A stretch of DNA of 64,000 nucleotides from Flavobacteriales bacterium UBA5040 (GTDB lineage Bacteria > Bacteroidota > Bacteroidia > Flavobacteriales > Weeksellaceae): the NCBI GenBank assembly GCA_002415135.1, contig DIBY01000025.1, positions 62,001 through 126,000 on the forward strand. The letters run 5' to 3'. Positions within the stretch are counted from its first letter, which is position 1. The number at the start of each line of letters is the position of its first letter. The position numbers were made by a program, and so were the translations under genes. The notes under the pieces are model-generated. The model was given only the letters and a program-made list of their open reading frames with translations, ran no database searches and was not told the DNA's origin. Shown here in pieces: positions 50,247-59,583 of the stretch.

Positions 50247-50987
50247 ATGAATTTAAAATTATTTTTTGCGGCATTTTTTTTAGCGGCCGGATTTTCCTTT
50301 TCTTCTGCTCAGGAGAATTATAACACTTTAGTTTACAAAGGAAACCAGCAATTCGATAAAGAAAATTACGAAACCTCCTCTTCTAAATACACGGAGGCCG
50401 TACAACTCAACGACAAAGAGTTTATGGCCCACTACAATCTTGGTAATTCCCTTTATAAAAGAAAAATGTTCGATGAAGCGAAAGCAGAATTCGAAAAAGC
50501 CGAAAAACTTTCTGCCAATCTTCCCGACAAAAGTGCTGCCCTTTATAACCTGGGCAATACTTATATGCAGCAGGAAAATTCTAAAAAAGCCGCAGAACTT
50601 TACAAACAAGCACTGAAGCAGGATCCTTACAATGAAAGCATTCGTAAGAATTATGAGATCGCCATGTTGAAAGAAAAGGAAAAAGAAGAACAGAAAAAAC
50701 AAAAAGACGATTCTGGCGGTGGTGACGGCGACGAGAATAAGGATAAAAATAAAGGCCAGGATAAAGGAGATCAGCCAAAGCAAGAAGCTGGAACCGGTCA
50801 GAAAAATAAAGGTGATGGTGATGGAAAAGATCCTAATGAAAATAAAAAACCAGACGCTAATAAAATGCCCAAGGATTTAGAAGACGCCATTCTGAATCGG
50901 GTCGGAAACAAAGAACGGGAAACCGCGAAACGGATTCTCAACAAAAACTCCTATTCGCTGCCAGAAAGCAACGAAAAGGATTGGTAA
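50247..50987 (+). CDS. batC: BatC, TPR protein
   Basis: A 246-residue protein: signal peptide (1-20, ends FSSAQ), then about three tetratricopeptide repeats (residues 28-130: NYETSSSKYTEAVQLNDKEF, HYNLGNSLYKRKMFDEAKAE, LYNLGNTYMQQENSKKAAELYKQ), and a long Lys/Asp/Gly-rich tail (about 150-220) that is probably disordered. The C-terminal AILNRVGNKERETAKRILNK is conserved. It is exported and could bind the vWA proteins at the envelope. The ATG at 50247 is preferred to the GTG one codon earlier. The stop overlaps the batD start (TAATG). Confidence 0.9.
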   Translation: MNLKLFFAAFFLAAGFSFSSAQENYNTLVYKGNQQFDKENYETSSSKYTEAVQLNDKEFMAHYNLGNSLYKRKMFDEAKAEFEKAEKLSANLPDKSAALYNLGNTYMQQENSKKAAELYKQALKQDPYNESIRKNYEIAMLKEKEKEEQKKQKDDSGGGDGDENKDKNKGQDKGDQPKQEAGTGQKNKGDGDGKDPNENKKPDANKMPKDLEDAILNRVGNKERETAKRILNKNSYSLPESNEKDW

Positions 50988-52723
50988 TGAAACAACATTT
51001 TTCCTACATATTATTTCTAATGTCTGCTGTATTTACTTACGGTCAGGTTACTTTGGCGATTTCTGATGTTAAAGATCAAAAGGTTAATCAGCGATTTACT
51101 TTAACCGTTCTTTTAGAAATCAGTGGTGAAAATATGGAGCAGCAAACTCCTTTGCAAATGCCGGATTTCTCCAAGTTTGATATTATTGGTACCGCTTCCG
51201 AGAGAAACACCATCGTTCTAGATGCTAAAAAAGGAGATGTTATTAATCAACTCGTTTATCAGTGTGTTCTGGCTCCCAAGCAGTCCGGAAAAGTGAAAAT
51301 TGGATCTGCGCTGGTTACGGTCAACGGTAAAATTTATAAAACAGAACCATTTGACATTAATGTTCGTGATTCAGAGAGAGCTTCTTCTGTTGCCGATAAC
51401 TCCGACAAAAATGACTTATATCTGAATTTAGAAGTTCAGGATAAAGTGGTGTATAAAAATGAACCAACGATTGCAATCCTGCGCGCTTATAGCCGTGACT
51501 ATGATAATTTTAGAAAAGTAGGAAAAGTTCATTTTCCTAATCAACGCAATGCGAACATCAAGGCGGTAAGTTTTGCAAAATCCGAAATAGAATCTAATTC
51601 TGGAATGGCTTCTCAAATCATCGGCGTGTTTATGATTTTTCCTTCAGAAACAGGTACGGTTGAGATCAATCCGATTTCTGCATCGTTTGCCAGTTCTTCA
51701 AAATCAAATAAAATTTCATCGAACAAAGTAAAGTTGAATGTGAAGAAACTACCGGTCGGAATGCCTTCCCATTTCAAAAATGCGGTTGGTAAATTTGCTC
51801 TTGATCTATTGAGTCTACGAAATGAAGATATTCCTGAAATTGATCAACCCTTAAGTATTATTTTAAAACTGACTGGCACAGGAAATCTGGGAAGTGTGCA
51901 TTTACCTAAAATTCAAAATTCACAGGATTATATTTTCTATCAGCCAAAAATCACCACCGAATCTTCAGCTAAAAAGAACGGACTCACCGGTTCTATCACC
52001 GCTGAATATATTGTGGTTCCAAAAAAATCTGGACCAGTCTCTATCAAATTTGAAGACTTCTCTTACTTTGATCCAGAAAGCAAAAAATACACGGACTTAG
52101 GTGCGAAAGAATTATTAATTAATGTAAAAACGCCATTACAAATTGCAGATGCTAAAACCACTTTGCAAAAAGTAAATGAATACACCAACACGGTTTTGGA
52201 AACTGTAAACACACCTGTTTTACAAACTCAAAATCTGATCGTTAAAGATAAAAATAGAATTAACTGGAAGGTAGTGGCTGGTAATTTCGGTTTACTGACC
52301 ATTTTTGGTTCTCTGTTTTTAATTGTTTTAAGAAAGCGAGAGAAAAGAAAATTGAAACCTCAGGTTGTTATAAAACCAATCAGCACCATTGCTGAAACCG
52401 AAGAATTAATTAGACAAAACATCAGTAATCATATTGAAGAGAGTATTGAATATTTAAAGATCTTAAAAGATAATAAAGAATTTACAAAGTTCTTTGAGGC
52501 ATACAATGAGCTCAACAGAGAGACCAAAGAATATCACGGCGCAAAAGACGATTCAGAATTCAGAACGATTTTAGAAAAAACTCAAGGACAGCAAATCTCG
52601 GAACAATACCGATTACTTTCGGAGCAAATTCAGATTGAAAAATTCGCTCCAATTCATGTTGAAGAGCAGATGGATGAGCTCTACAAAACGATTCACATCT
52701 TATATTCAGAAATTAACAAATAA
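50987..52723 (+). CDS. batD: BatD, large envelope protein
   Basis: A 578-residue protein: signal peptide (1-19, ends VFTYGQ), several beta-rich periplasmic domains (20-420, e.g. EISGENMEQQTPLQMPDFSK, QLVYQCVLAPKQSGKVKIGS), one membrane helix (about 424-443) and a basic/helical cytoplasmic tail. This matches BatD of the oxygen-tolerance family. It overlaps the batC stop by 1 nt, closing the operon. No terminator is obvious; marC follows 43 nt later with its own -7 box. Confidence 0.92.
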   Translation: MKQHFSYILFLMSAVFTYGQVTLAISDVKDQKVNQRFTLTVLLEISGENMEQQTPLQMPDFSKFDIIGTASERNTIVLDAKKGDVINQLVYQCVLAPKQSGKVKIGSALVTVNGKIYKTEPFDINVRDSERASSVADNSDKNDLYLNLEVQDKVVYKNEPTIAILRAYSRDYDNFRKVGKVHFPNQRNANIKAVSFAKSEIESNSGMASQIIGVFMIFPSETGTVEINPISASFASSSKSNKISSNKVKLNVKKLPVGMPSHFKNAVGKFALDLLSLRNEDIPEIDQPLSIILKLTGTGNLGSVHLPKIQNSQDYIFYQPKITTESSAKKNGLTGSITAEYIVVPKKSGPVSIKFEDFSYFDPESKKYTDLGAKELLINVKTPLQIADAKTTLQKVNEYTNTVLETVNTPVLQTQNLIVKDKNRINWKVVAGNFGLLTIFGSLFLIVLRKREKRKLKPQVVIKPISTIAETEELIRQNISNHIEESIEYLKILKDNKEFTKFFEAYNELNRETKEYHGAKDDSEFRTILEKTQGQQISEQYRLLSEQIQIEKFAPIHVEEQMDELYKTIHILYSEINK

Positions 52724-52737
52724 TGACTTATTTTTCA

Positions 52738-52745
52738 TATTTTTG
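52738..52745 (+). promoter_or_regulatory. -7 element TATTTTTG of marC
   Basis: A TAnnTTTG match 21 nt before the marC start codon. Confidence 0.5.
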
Positions 52746-52766
52746 CGAAATTAATAATTCCAAGAA

Positions 52767-53363
52767 ATGTTTGAATTTTTCTCTATAAAAGAAACCCTTA
52801 CCGCCTCCATGATTCTCTTCGCTGTAATCGATATTATCGGATCAGTACCAATTATCGTTGGCTTAAAAAAGAAATTTGGTAAGATCGAAGCCGAACGTGC
52901 CGCCATCGTTGCTGGAATTTTAATGATCGCTTTTCTTTTTATTGGAAATAAAATCTTAAAATTGATCGGTGTAGATGTAAATTCATTTGCGATCGCCGGT
53001 GCATTTGTGATCTTTATTATCGCTTTAGAGATGATTCTTGGCATTGAAATTCAAAAGAATACAGAATCTAAATCTGCTTCGATTGTACCGATTGCATTTC
53101 CTTTAATTGCGGGTGCTGGAACATTGACTACAACGCTTTCTTTACGTGCGGAATATCATGATATTAATATCATTGTTGGAATTGTGATCAACACAATTTT
53201 CGTATATTTGGTCCTGAAATCAGCGAATTGGCTGGAGCAAAAATTAGGTGACGGAACACTTCAGGTTTTACAAAAAGTTTTCGGAATTATTCTTCTTGCA
53301 ATTTCAATCAAGTTGTTTACGGCGAACTTCGCTCAACTTTTCTCTCAGTATGTTAAATTTTAA
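52767..53363 (+). CDS. MarC-family integral membrane protein
   Basis: A 198-residue inner-membrane protein with six hydrophobic segments. The family pattern is clear: LTASMILFAVIDIIGSVPII, a positive loop KKKFGKIEAERAAIVAGI, VNSFAIAGAFVIFIIALEMI and VPIAFPLIAGAGTLTTTLSL. The function of MarC proteins is unknown; the E. coli name does not prove a role in drug resistance. It is followed 11 nt later by a small membrane protein gene. Confidence 0.9.
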   Translation: MFEFFSIKETLTASMILFAVIDIIGSVPIIVGLKKKFGKIEAERAAIVAGILMIAFLFIGNKILKLIGVDVNSFAIAGAFVIFIIALEMILGIEIQKNTESKSASIVPIAFPLIAGAGTLTTTLSLRAEYHDINIIVGIVINTIFVYLVLKSANWLEQKLGDGTLQVLQKVFGIILLAISIKLFTANFAQLFSQYVKF

Positions 53364-53374
53364 TTATTAAAAAA

Positions 53375-53569
53375 ATGCAACTCTTTTATAAAATATTCTT
53401 AGCACTTTTCGTAATATTTATCGGTATCAATCTTTACGTTATCGAATGGCCTCTAGGATTTTTGGCAGAAGAAAATTCTACTTTCGTCCTTTCAATGTCG
53501 GCAGCAATCGTGGGAATAATCGTTGTATTTATTTTGCATATGATGAGCCGACTTTCAGTTAAAAAGTAA
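53375..53569 (+). CDS. Small two-span membrane protein, unknown
   Basis: A 64-residue protein with two membrane helices (about 5-24 FYKIFLALFVIFIGINLYVI and 38-57 VLSMSAAIVGIIVVFILHMM) and a short basic C-terminus. Not assigned to a family. The close spacing to marC (11 nt) and the hydrophobic composition support a real gene, co-transcribed with marC. Confidence 0.7.
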   Translation: MQLFYKIFLALFVIFIGINLYVIEWPLGFLAEENSTFVLSMSAAIVGIIVVFILHMMSRLSVKK

Positions 53570-53894
53570 ATCAATATTCAAAATTTAAATGTTTTTTCTA
53601 AGCCACAAAGTTTGTGGTAAAAGAGATCCGTAAAAAACTACCAAAAAGTTATAGAATGTACTTTTTAATGAACATTTATAAACTTTCGGTTGGATAGTTT
53701 AGAAGACCGTTGTTAAATAAAAATCACCTCCCTGAAGAAGTGATTTTTTTTTATTTTGTAATTCGAAAGAATTGTAATCAGATTCATTTATTCCATTAAA
53801 TTGTCCTCTTTCACCACATTTAAACGGTAATTTCTTTTGTAAAATACAGAAATAGAAAAACCAATAAAAAGAAATATTTATACTTTTTATCAAC
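53570..53894. other. 325-nt convergent gap, no gene
   Basis: It holds a short hairpin CCACAAA-G-TTTGTGG (53603-53617) and a bidirectional terminator (53718-53752). The only reading frame of note (minus strand 53699-53893) crosses that terminator and is not credible. Confidence 0.5.
53718..53752. terminator. Bidirectional terminator between the marC unit and mvaD
   Basis: AAAATCACCTC (53720-53730) pairs with GAAGTGATTTT (53737-53747), one mismatch, with eight T following on the plus strand and a T-rich tail on the minus strand. Confidence 0.7.
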
Positions 53895-54947
53895 TTAAAA
53901 TCTCATCACGTCTTTAACAACTCCATTATTCTGAGTATGTTGCACCAATTCTTTGATGATGAATTCGCTGATCTTATCTTCATCTTTATTGCTCGGGAAA
54001 AGCAAATGAACGTTTGCGCCAGCATCTAACGTAAAGAACAGAGGAAGATTGGTTTCTTTTCTAAATTCCCAGATCTTATTGATGACCGCTAATGTTCCAG
54101 CTTGCATCAAAATAAAGGCTGGTTCACTCATCATCATCATGGCATGTAAGGTTAAAGCTTCATGTTCAACCAACTTTATGAAAGCGTTCATATCGCCTTC
54201 TTTGAGGATGGTTTTTATACTTGCGAAATTTTCATGAGCTTCCTGAAATCTTCTTTCTGCGTACGGATTGGTATTCATCAAACCATGACCAACGGTGGAA
54301 CTTACCGATTTCTCACCTTCGTGAATTAATAAAACCCAGTCGTTGAAACTTCTGAATACGTCATGAACTTCTTCATTCGGATAGCGGACTGCAAACAGAT
54401 CAGAACTCCCGGAAACTTCGGCAGTTTCTCCCCAAACTACGAGTCCATCATACAAACTTCTACAGGCACTTCCGCTTCCTAAACGAGCCAAAAAACTGGC
54501 CTTTTTTAAAGAAAAGCTTTCATCAGTCTGACCTGAAAATGATTGATCTAAAGTCATCAGACATTTTGCAATCGCGCCAAATCCTGAGGCCGAACTTGCA
54601 ATACCCGAACTATGTGGAAAAGTATTTTCAGTTTTAATGATGTATTTCCCTTTTAAGATCCAGGGTAAATATTGTTCGATAGTTTTAAAATATTTCTCGA
54701 TTTTTTCAGCAAACTTCAATTCTTCTTTGTCAGCTAAAAACGTCTGAACAGAAAACTGCTCCTCTGCAACAAACTCCAGTTCTGTATTCGTTTTACACAG
54801 ATTTAAAGTATAACTAATACTAGGATTGGCTGGAATCTGATTTTCGTATTTCCCCCAATATTTAATTAGGGCAATATTTGATGGACAAGATTCTGTCACT
54901 TTCTGATTAGAGATTTTGAAGTTTTGATCTCCTGAAAATTCGCTCAT
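53895..54947 (-). CDS. Diphosphomevalonate decarboxylase
   Basis: A GHMP-superfamily enzyme that makes isopentenyl diphosphate in the mevalonate pathway. It opens ESCPSNIALIKYWGKYE with PANPSISYTLNLC, the decarboxylase signature, and has HSSGIASSASGFGAIAKCL (phosphate loop) and ARLGSGSACRSLYDGLVVWG. The 350 residues fit. Many flavobacteria make isoprenoids by the mevalonate route, so the context agrees. It is monocistronic as far as seen; the acyl-CoA ligase upstream is 53 nt away on the same strand. Confidence 0.93.
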   Translation of the reverse strand: MSEFSGDQNFKISNQKVTESCPSNIALIKYWGKYENQIPANPSISYTLNLCKTNTELEFVAEEQFSVQTFLADKEELKFAEKIEKYFKTIEQYLPWILKGKYIIKTENTFPHSSGIASSASGFGAIAKCLMTLDQSFSGQTDESFSLKKASFLARLGSGSACRSLYDGLVVWGETAEVSGSSDLFAVRYPNEEVHDVFRSFNDWVLLIHEGEKSVSSTVGHGLMNTNPYAERRFQEAHENFASIKTILKEGDMNAFIKLVEHEALTLHAMMMMSEPAFILMQAGTLAVINKIWEFRKETNLPLFFTLDAGANVHLLFPSNKDEDKISEFIIKELVQHTQNNGVVKDVMRF

Positions 54948-55000
54948 ATTTTCTATCTAATTTACTTTAATGAAGTACATTTATGTTCGAAATGTATTTT

Positions 55001-56764
55001 TTAAGAATTATACATTTTATCTACAATTGCTGCATACTTTTGAAGGACCACATTTCTTTTTACTTTTAAAGTCGGCGTAATTTCTCCACTTCCGACTTCA
55101 AATTCTGCAGGCATTAAAACGAACTTTTTGACCTTTTCAAAACCAGAGAATCCTTTCTGAATCTCCTCCATTTTTTCACGGTAAAATTCTTTTACTTTAT
55201 CTAAATCTACAATCTCCTGCCAAGTCGTGAATGGAATATTCATTTTACTAATTTGTTCTTGCAACGCTTCAAAATTTGGAATAATTAGAGCAGTTACAAA
55301 CGGTTTACCTTCCGCGACAATCATCGCCTGATTAATATAATTATTATTGGAAAGCAGATTTTCTATCGGTTGTGGTGCAATATACTTTCCGTTTGAGGTC
55401 TTCATCAAATCTTTAATCCGATCGGTAATAATTAAATTCCCCGCCTCGTCAAATTTTCCAGCGTCACCTGTTTTGAACCAACCGTCTTCAGTGAAAACTT
55501 CTGCAGTTTCTTGAGGTTTCTTATAATACCCTTTCATAATGGAACTTCCTTTGGCCAGAATTTCGTCATTCTCGCCAATTTTAATCTGAGTATCACCTAA
55601 AGGAATACCTGCTGAACCATGCTTAAAATGATGAAAAGGAAAGCAAGTTAAAGTCGCCGTAGTTTCTGTCAACCCATAACCAACCGTAATATGAATACCC
55701 ATTGCTTCAAAAAACTGAGTGACTTCTCCCGAAACCGAAGCGCCGCCACAAGGCATAAACCAAAGTTTTCCACCCATTTTCTTCTTGATCTTATTGAAGA
55801 CCATGATGCCGGCAATTTTATTTTTTAAACCTAAGGAGAAAGGAATGTTTTTATCTGATCTCCGCAACTCTGCAACTTCAGTTCCGGTTGCTAACGCCCA
55901 AGTGAAAATTTTCTTTTTAACAGGCGAACTATTTGCTGCCATTTCATTAACACTCGCGTAAATCTTCTGGTAAAACCTCGGTACAGCACACATAATAGTG
56001 GGCTTAATTTCGGCTAGAGCGCTGGCAATTAATTTGGTATTTTCTAAAAAATAAACCTTAGAACCTCCATACAGAGCGAGCAAAGTCCAGGAACGTTCAA
56101 AAATATGAGTTAAAGGTAAAAAAGCCAGTGATGTTTCCTGTTCGAAGTTTTTAAATTTAAAAAATTCAAAATGGGCTTCCACTGATTTATGAAAATTTCC
56201 GTGGGTTAACATGACTCCTTTGGGAACGCCAGTCGTCCCAGAAGTGTAGATAATCGTGGCTAACTCGTCATCTTCTTTAGAGATTATATCGAGATTTTCA
56301 TCTGATTTTTTAATAAAATCTTCCAGATACTGACTGTTTTCTTTCTTGATCCAAATCGATTTTTTTGCAACTATAATTTGTTGCAGAACGTTCCTTTTAT
56401 TTAAGATACTGAAAGCCGCATCGTACTGCTCCTGATTTCCGACGAGTATGATTTTACACTCCGATTCGTTAAGAATATATTCGGCCTGCTCTTCATTATT
56501 CGTAGAATAAATGGGAACTGTCACGGCACCTAACGATAAAATCGCTAAATCTGTGGTAATCCACTCTGCTGAATTATCCGAGTAAATCGCCACTTTATCA
56601 TACTCAGAAATCCCAGCTGCTCTAAGTGCATTGGCAGTTTTAAAAACCAAACGTCGAAAATCGGTCCAGTTGATTTCTGTCCACTTTTCTTTTTTCTTAA
56701 AACCGATTGCGGGTTTCGTAGGGAACTTAGCCGTATTTATATTTAAAAATTCTGCAACATTCAT
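55001..56764 (-). CDS. Long-chain fatty acid-CoA ligase family (AMP-forming)
   Basis: A 587-residue adenylate-forming enzyme that activates fatty acids to acyl-CoA. The P-loop-like AMP motif is IIYTSGTTGVPKGVMLTHGN (about 170-189). Then come FLPLTHIFERSWTLLALYGG, GYGLTETTATLTCFP, and the hinge region DGWFKTGDAGKFDEAGNLII with the catalytic Lys region KTSNGKYIAPQPIENLL. It lies 2 nt downstream of the reductase gene, so the two are one operon, perhaps for activating and reducing a lipid. Confidence 0.93.
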   Translation of the reverse strand: MNVAEFLNINTAKFPTKPAIGFKKKEKWTEINWTDFRRLVFKTANALRAAGISEYDKVAIYSDNSAEWITTDLAILSLGAVTVPIYSTNNEEQAEYILNESECKIILVGNQEQYDAAFSILNKRNVLQQIIVAKKSIWIKKENSQYLEDFIKKSDENLDIISKEDDELATIIYTSGTTGVPKGVMLTHGNFHKSVEAHFEFFKFKNFEQETSLAFLPLTHIFERSWTLLALYGGSKVYFLENTKLIASALAEIKPTIMCAVPRFYQKIYASVNEMAANSSPVKKKIFTWALATGTEVAELRRSDKNIPFSLGLKNKIAGIMVFNKIKKKMGGKLWFMPCGGASVSGEVTQFFEAMGIHITVGYGLTETTATLTCFPFHHFKHGSAGIPLGDTQIKIGENDEILAKGSSIMKGYYKKPQETAEVFTEDGWFKTGDAGKFDEAGNLIITDRIKDLMKTSNGKYIAPQPIENLLSNNNYINQAMIVAEGKPFVTALIIPNFEALQEQISKMNIPFTTWQEIVDLDKVKEFYREKMEEIQKGFSGFEKVKKFVLMPAEFEVGSGEITPTLKVKRNVVLQKYAAIVDKMYNS

Positions 56765-56766
56765 AG

Positions 56767-57771
56767 TTATTTTTTAGCTGAAATATAATTTTTCAAATGG
56801 AAATCAATACTTTCAAAAACAGGAATAAATTGATAGTCAAGCTCTTCCTTAATCTTTTTATTGGAAATGATCTGGTGTGAAGTTACGGTTTCTAGGTTGA
56901 CTTTACTCATTATTCGAAGCTGCGGAAACAACCACCCAAATAATTTATTCAACACGTAACCTGCAGTTAAGATACCTTTTGACAGGATCTTTGCTTTTGA
57001 TTTCCCTAATCTTTCACGCACAAAATTGGCAACTTCTACTATCTTCCTGGATTCAGAAATGAGGATGAATCGTTCTCCAAAAATATTTTTTTCCATTAAT
57101 GAAATTGCAATTTCAGATACATCTCTCACGTCTATATAAGCAGTACTCCCACTCATCGCGTAAGGATATTTTGAAAATGCATCAAATATTTCACCGCTAC
57201 TCGATTGCCAATTTCCGCTGCCTATAATGACGCCAGGATTGATGATGACGGTATTGAGACCTTCTGCAGATGCGCGCCAAACTTCCATCTCGGAAAAGTG
57301 TTTGGACTTGGCGTATGAAGAATGAGCAAGTTTCGAATTATAATTAGAATCTTCGGTCACTTCACCGTTCTCATCAACGCCATCTAAAACCGCTGTTGAA
57401 CTTACAAAACAGAATTTCGTTACCGATGAAACTTCACAAGCAAAAAGCAACCGTCGGGTTCCTTCGATATTGGTGTGATACATCGTTCGGCGATCATCTG
57501 GATGAAAACTCACCTTTCCTGCGCAGTGATACACTTCGGTAACTCCGTTCAAGGCATTCTGAAGAGAATTGATATCTCCGAAATCAACTTCAACCCATTC
57601 AATTTTATTAAAAAAATCATCAGGTTGATCAGTATAGAAATGAAATGATTTTCGAACCTCATCAATATTACTGGTTGATCTTTTGGTTGCACGTACGGAT
57701 TTTCCACGCTTCAGCAGTTCTAAAGCGATGACTCTGCCGAGGATTCCAGTAGCACCTGTGACTAATACCAT
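56767..57771 (-). CDS. NAD-dependent epimerase/dehydratase (extended SDR)
   Basis: A 334-residue extended short-chain dehydrogenase. The nucleotide motif is VTGATGILGRVIALELLKRG at the N-terminus, the active site shows YHCAGKVSFHPDDR and the catalytic YxxxK in SSYAKSKHF (Ser of SSTAVLDG upstream), and INPGVIIGSG follows. The ATG at 57771 is chosen because a -7 box lies at 57802-57809, beyond it. It resembles dihydroflavonol-reductase-like proteins; the substrate is unknown. It is first of a two-gene operon with the fatty acid-CoA ligase. Confidence 0.9.
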   Translation of the reverse strand: MVLVTGATGILGRVIALELLKRGKSVRATKRSTSNIDEVRKSFHFYTDQPDDFFNKIEWVEVDFGDINSLQNALNGVTEVYHCAGKVSFHPDDRRTMYHTNIEGTRRLLFACEVSSVTKFCFVSSTAVLDGVDENGEVTEDSNYNSKLAHSSYAKSKHFSEMEVWRASAEGLNTVIINPGVIIGSGNWQSSSGEIFDAFSKYPYAMSGSTAYIDVRDVSEIAISLMEKNIFGERFILISESRKIVEVANFVRERLGKSKAKILSKGILTAGYVLNKLFGWLFPQLRIMSKVNLETVTSHQIISNKKIKEELDYQFIPVFESIDFHLKNYISAKK

Positions 57772-57801
57772 ATTTTTATTGAATTGTGAGGATTTGAATC
57801 T

Positions 57802-57809
57802 CAAAGTTA
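57802..57809 (-). promoter_or_regulatory. -7 element TAACTTTG of the SDR-ligase operon
   Basis: A TAnnTTTG match on the minus strand, 30 nt before the ATG at 57771. It overlaps the longer in-frame TTG start. Confidence 0.5.
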
Positions 57810-57825
57810 TCTTTTGTTTTCTGTA

Positions 57826-58611
57826 TTAGACTCTATGGTCGGAAAGAAAATCTTTTACAACCTCATTAAAGTCGGCGGGATTCTCTGCTTGTACCCAATG
57901 TCCAGCATTTTTTATGGTCACAACCGAAGAATTAGGAAATTGTTGTTTGATCTGAAATTCATCCTGCGGTAAAATATAATTAGATTTTTCACCTGATATA
58001 AATAAATTTTCTCCCGAATACACGCCATATTTAATCGCATTGGAAACGAATTCGGTGTATTTTTCAGACAGCGTTTTTAGATTAAATCTCCAGTTCAATT
58101 TTTTATCGTCGGTCCAATAAAGGTTTTTTGCTAAAAACTGAACTACCGATTTTTCTGGAATATATTGATGTAAAACTTCTTCTACATCCTGTCTGGTCGT
58201 TTCTTTTTCGAAATCAACCGTCTCTAAAGCTTTTATAATTCCTTGATGATGTGGTGGATAAGCTTTTGGTGAAATATCAACCACAATTAACTTCTCTACT
58301 TTTATCGGATATTTTATGGCGAACTGCATCACTGCTTTTCCACCTAAGGAATGCCCTAACAAGTTAATTTTCTCTAATTTGTGAAATTCCATATAGTGCA
58401 AAATATCGTGAGCTAAATCGTCATGCGACATTTCGGGTGAATGAAAACTTTTACCATGATTTCTTAAATCAATTAAATGCACCGGAAAAAATTCGCCCAT
58501 TTCTTTACCAAAACTTCCCCAGTTATCAAGCATTCCAAATAAACCGTGGAATACCAAAAGTGGAAGCCCAGGTTGGTCTTCTCCGTAAATTTTTGAGTGT
58601 AGAATATCCAT
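57826..58611 (-). CDS. Alpha/beta-hydrolase (YbfF-like esterase)
   Basis: A 261-residue cytoplasmic hydrolase. It opens LPLLVFHGLFGMLDNWGSFG (oxyanion HG), then HLIDLRNHGKSFHSPEMSHD, nucleophile Ser in LLGHSLGGKAVMQFA, and the final His in IKNAGHWVQAENP. This arrangement matches YbfF-type acyl-CoA/carboxyl esterases. The substrate is unknown. A -7 box lies upstream (58636-58643). Confidence 0.9.
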   Translation of the reverse strand: MDILHSKIYGEDQPGLPLLVFHGLFGMLDNWGSFGKEMGEFFPVHLIDLRNHGKSFHSPEMSHDDLAHDILHYMEFHKLEKINLLGHSLGGKAVMQFAIKYPIKVEKLIVVDISPKAYPPHHQGIIKALETVDFEKETTRQDVEEVLHQYIPEKSVVQFLAKNLYWTDDKKLNWRFNLKTLSEKYTEFVSNAIKYGVYSGENLFISGEKSNYILPQDEFQIKQQFPNSSVVTIKNAGHWVQAENPADFNEVVKDFLSDHRV

Positions 58612-58635
58612 AAATTGCTAACGTATTTTATTTTT

Positions 58636-58643
58636 CAAATTTA
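58636..58643 (-). promoter_or_regulatory. -7 element TAAATTTG of the YbfF-like gene
   Basis: A TAnnTTTG match on the minus strand, 24 nt before the start codon, located between the two hydrolase genes. Confidence 0.5.
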
Positions 58644-58651
58644 ATGATTCC

Positions 58652-59539
58652 TTACTTAATCATATTATGAATTTTTTCAGAAATCTCTTTGCCATAATAA
58701 GAAATCCCACTGATATGTGGTCGATCGATCTCAAAGAATTCTTTGGGTTCATTTGCATTTTCATACAACTGTCTTCCCATTTCTAAAGGAATTAACTTAT
58801 CCTCTCTGCTGTGAATAATTAAAACGGGTTTTTTAAAATTTTTTAAATTCAAGCGGTTATCCTCATTCTCCTTGATCACTAAACCTCCTAAAAGCGGCAC
58901 TTTTCGATTTGCAATCGCATTAAAACTGATAAATGTTCCTTCTAAAACTAACCCTTCAATAACATCTTGATTTCGTGCTGCAACCGGAATTGAAAAATTT
59001 CCGCCGATCGATTGTCCGTAAATTACTTTTGGTGTGTTTTTAATTTCATCTAAATTTTTAAAGAAATCAAATACTGAAAAGGAATCTTCAACGGCATTTT
59101 CTCTGGTACTTTTTCCTTCAGAATAACCAAATCCGGGATAGTCGAAAAGAAATATTTGAAATCCATATTTCGTCAATTCTACAAACCGACGGTATTGCGA
59201 ATTAAGATTTCCTGAATTTCCGTGAAGTGCAAATACTGAAATTTTGGGAACTTCGGTTTTTGACTTTAATAACCAACCGTTGATTTTTCTGCCGCTTTCC
59301 GTTTTAAAATAATAACTTTTAATAGTGAAATCGTGTTGTAAAGTATCTTTATTTTTAAAATAATAAGGTTGCAAATTTTCGCCAGCGACTTTTAATTCAA
59401 TCAAATCCTTTCCTTCTTCCCACTTAAATTCTCTTTTATCGATTGCATTTTTTGTTGGCAACAAAACTTTATTCACCTGACAATTCACAAGTAATAAAAG
59501 GAAGATCAATCCTAAAAAGTTGTTCGGAAATTTGCGCAT
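58652..59539 (-). CDS. Alpha/beta-hydrolase lipoprotein
   Basis: A 295-residue hydrolase with a lipoprotein signal (RKFPNNFLGLIFLLLLVNC, Cys about 20), so it is membrane-anchored outside the cytoplasm. The catalytic set is FALHGNSGNLNSQYRRFVEL (oxyanion), Ser in YGQSIGGNFSIPVA, Asp in IHSREDKLIPLEM and His in DRPHISGISYYG. It resembles the BEM46/YfhR-type group, whose substrates are unknown. The ATG at 59539 is used (a GTG one codon earlier is also open). It is unrelated in sequence to the hydrolase downstream except in fold. Confidence 0.86.
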   Translation of the reverse strand: MRKFPNNFLGLIFLLLLVNCQVNKVLLPTKNAIDKREFKWEEGKDLIELKVAGENLQPYYFKNKDTLQHDFTIKSYYFKTESGRKINGWLLKSKTEVPKISVFALHGNSGNLNSQYRRFVELTKYGFQIFLFDYPGFGYSEGKSTRENAVEDSFSVFDFFKNLDEIKNTPKVIYGQSIGGNFSIPVAARNQDVIEGLVLEGTFISFNAIANRKVPLLGGLVIKENEDNRLNLKNFKKPVLIIHSREDKLIPLEMGRQLYENANEPKEFFEIDRPHISGISYYGKEISEKIHNMIK

Positions 59540-59583
59540 CACACTTAATTAGAAACAGAAGAAAACCTCTATCAAATCAGATT

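Noticed and set aside
50328..50783. Minus-strand frame of 151 codons opposite batC
   Set aside because: Its Phe/Leu/Ile-rich composition is just the complement of the Lys/Glu/Asp-rich BatC repeats and tail.
53699..53893. Minus-strand frame of 64 codons after mvaD
   Set aside because: It crosses a bidirectional terminator and lacks a credible domain or start context.
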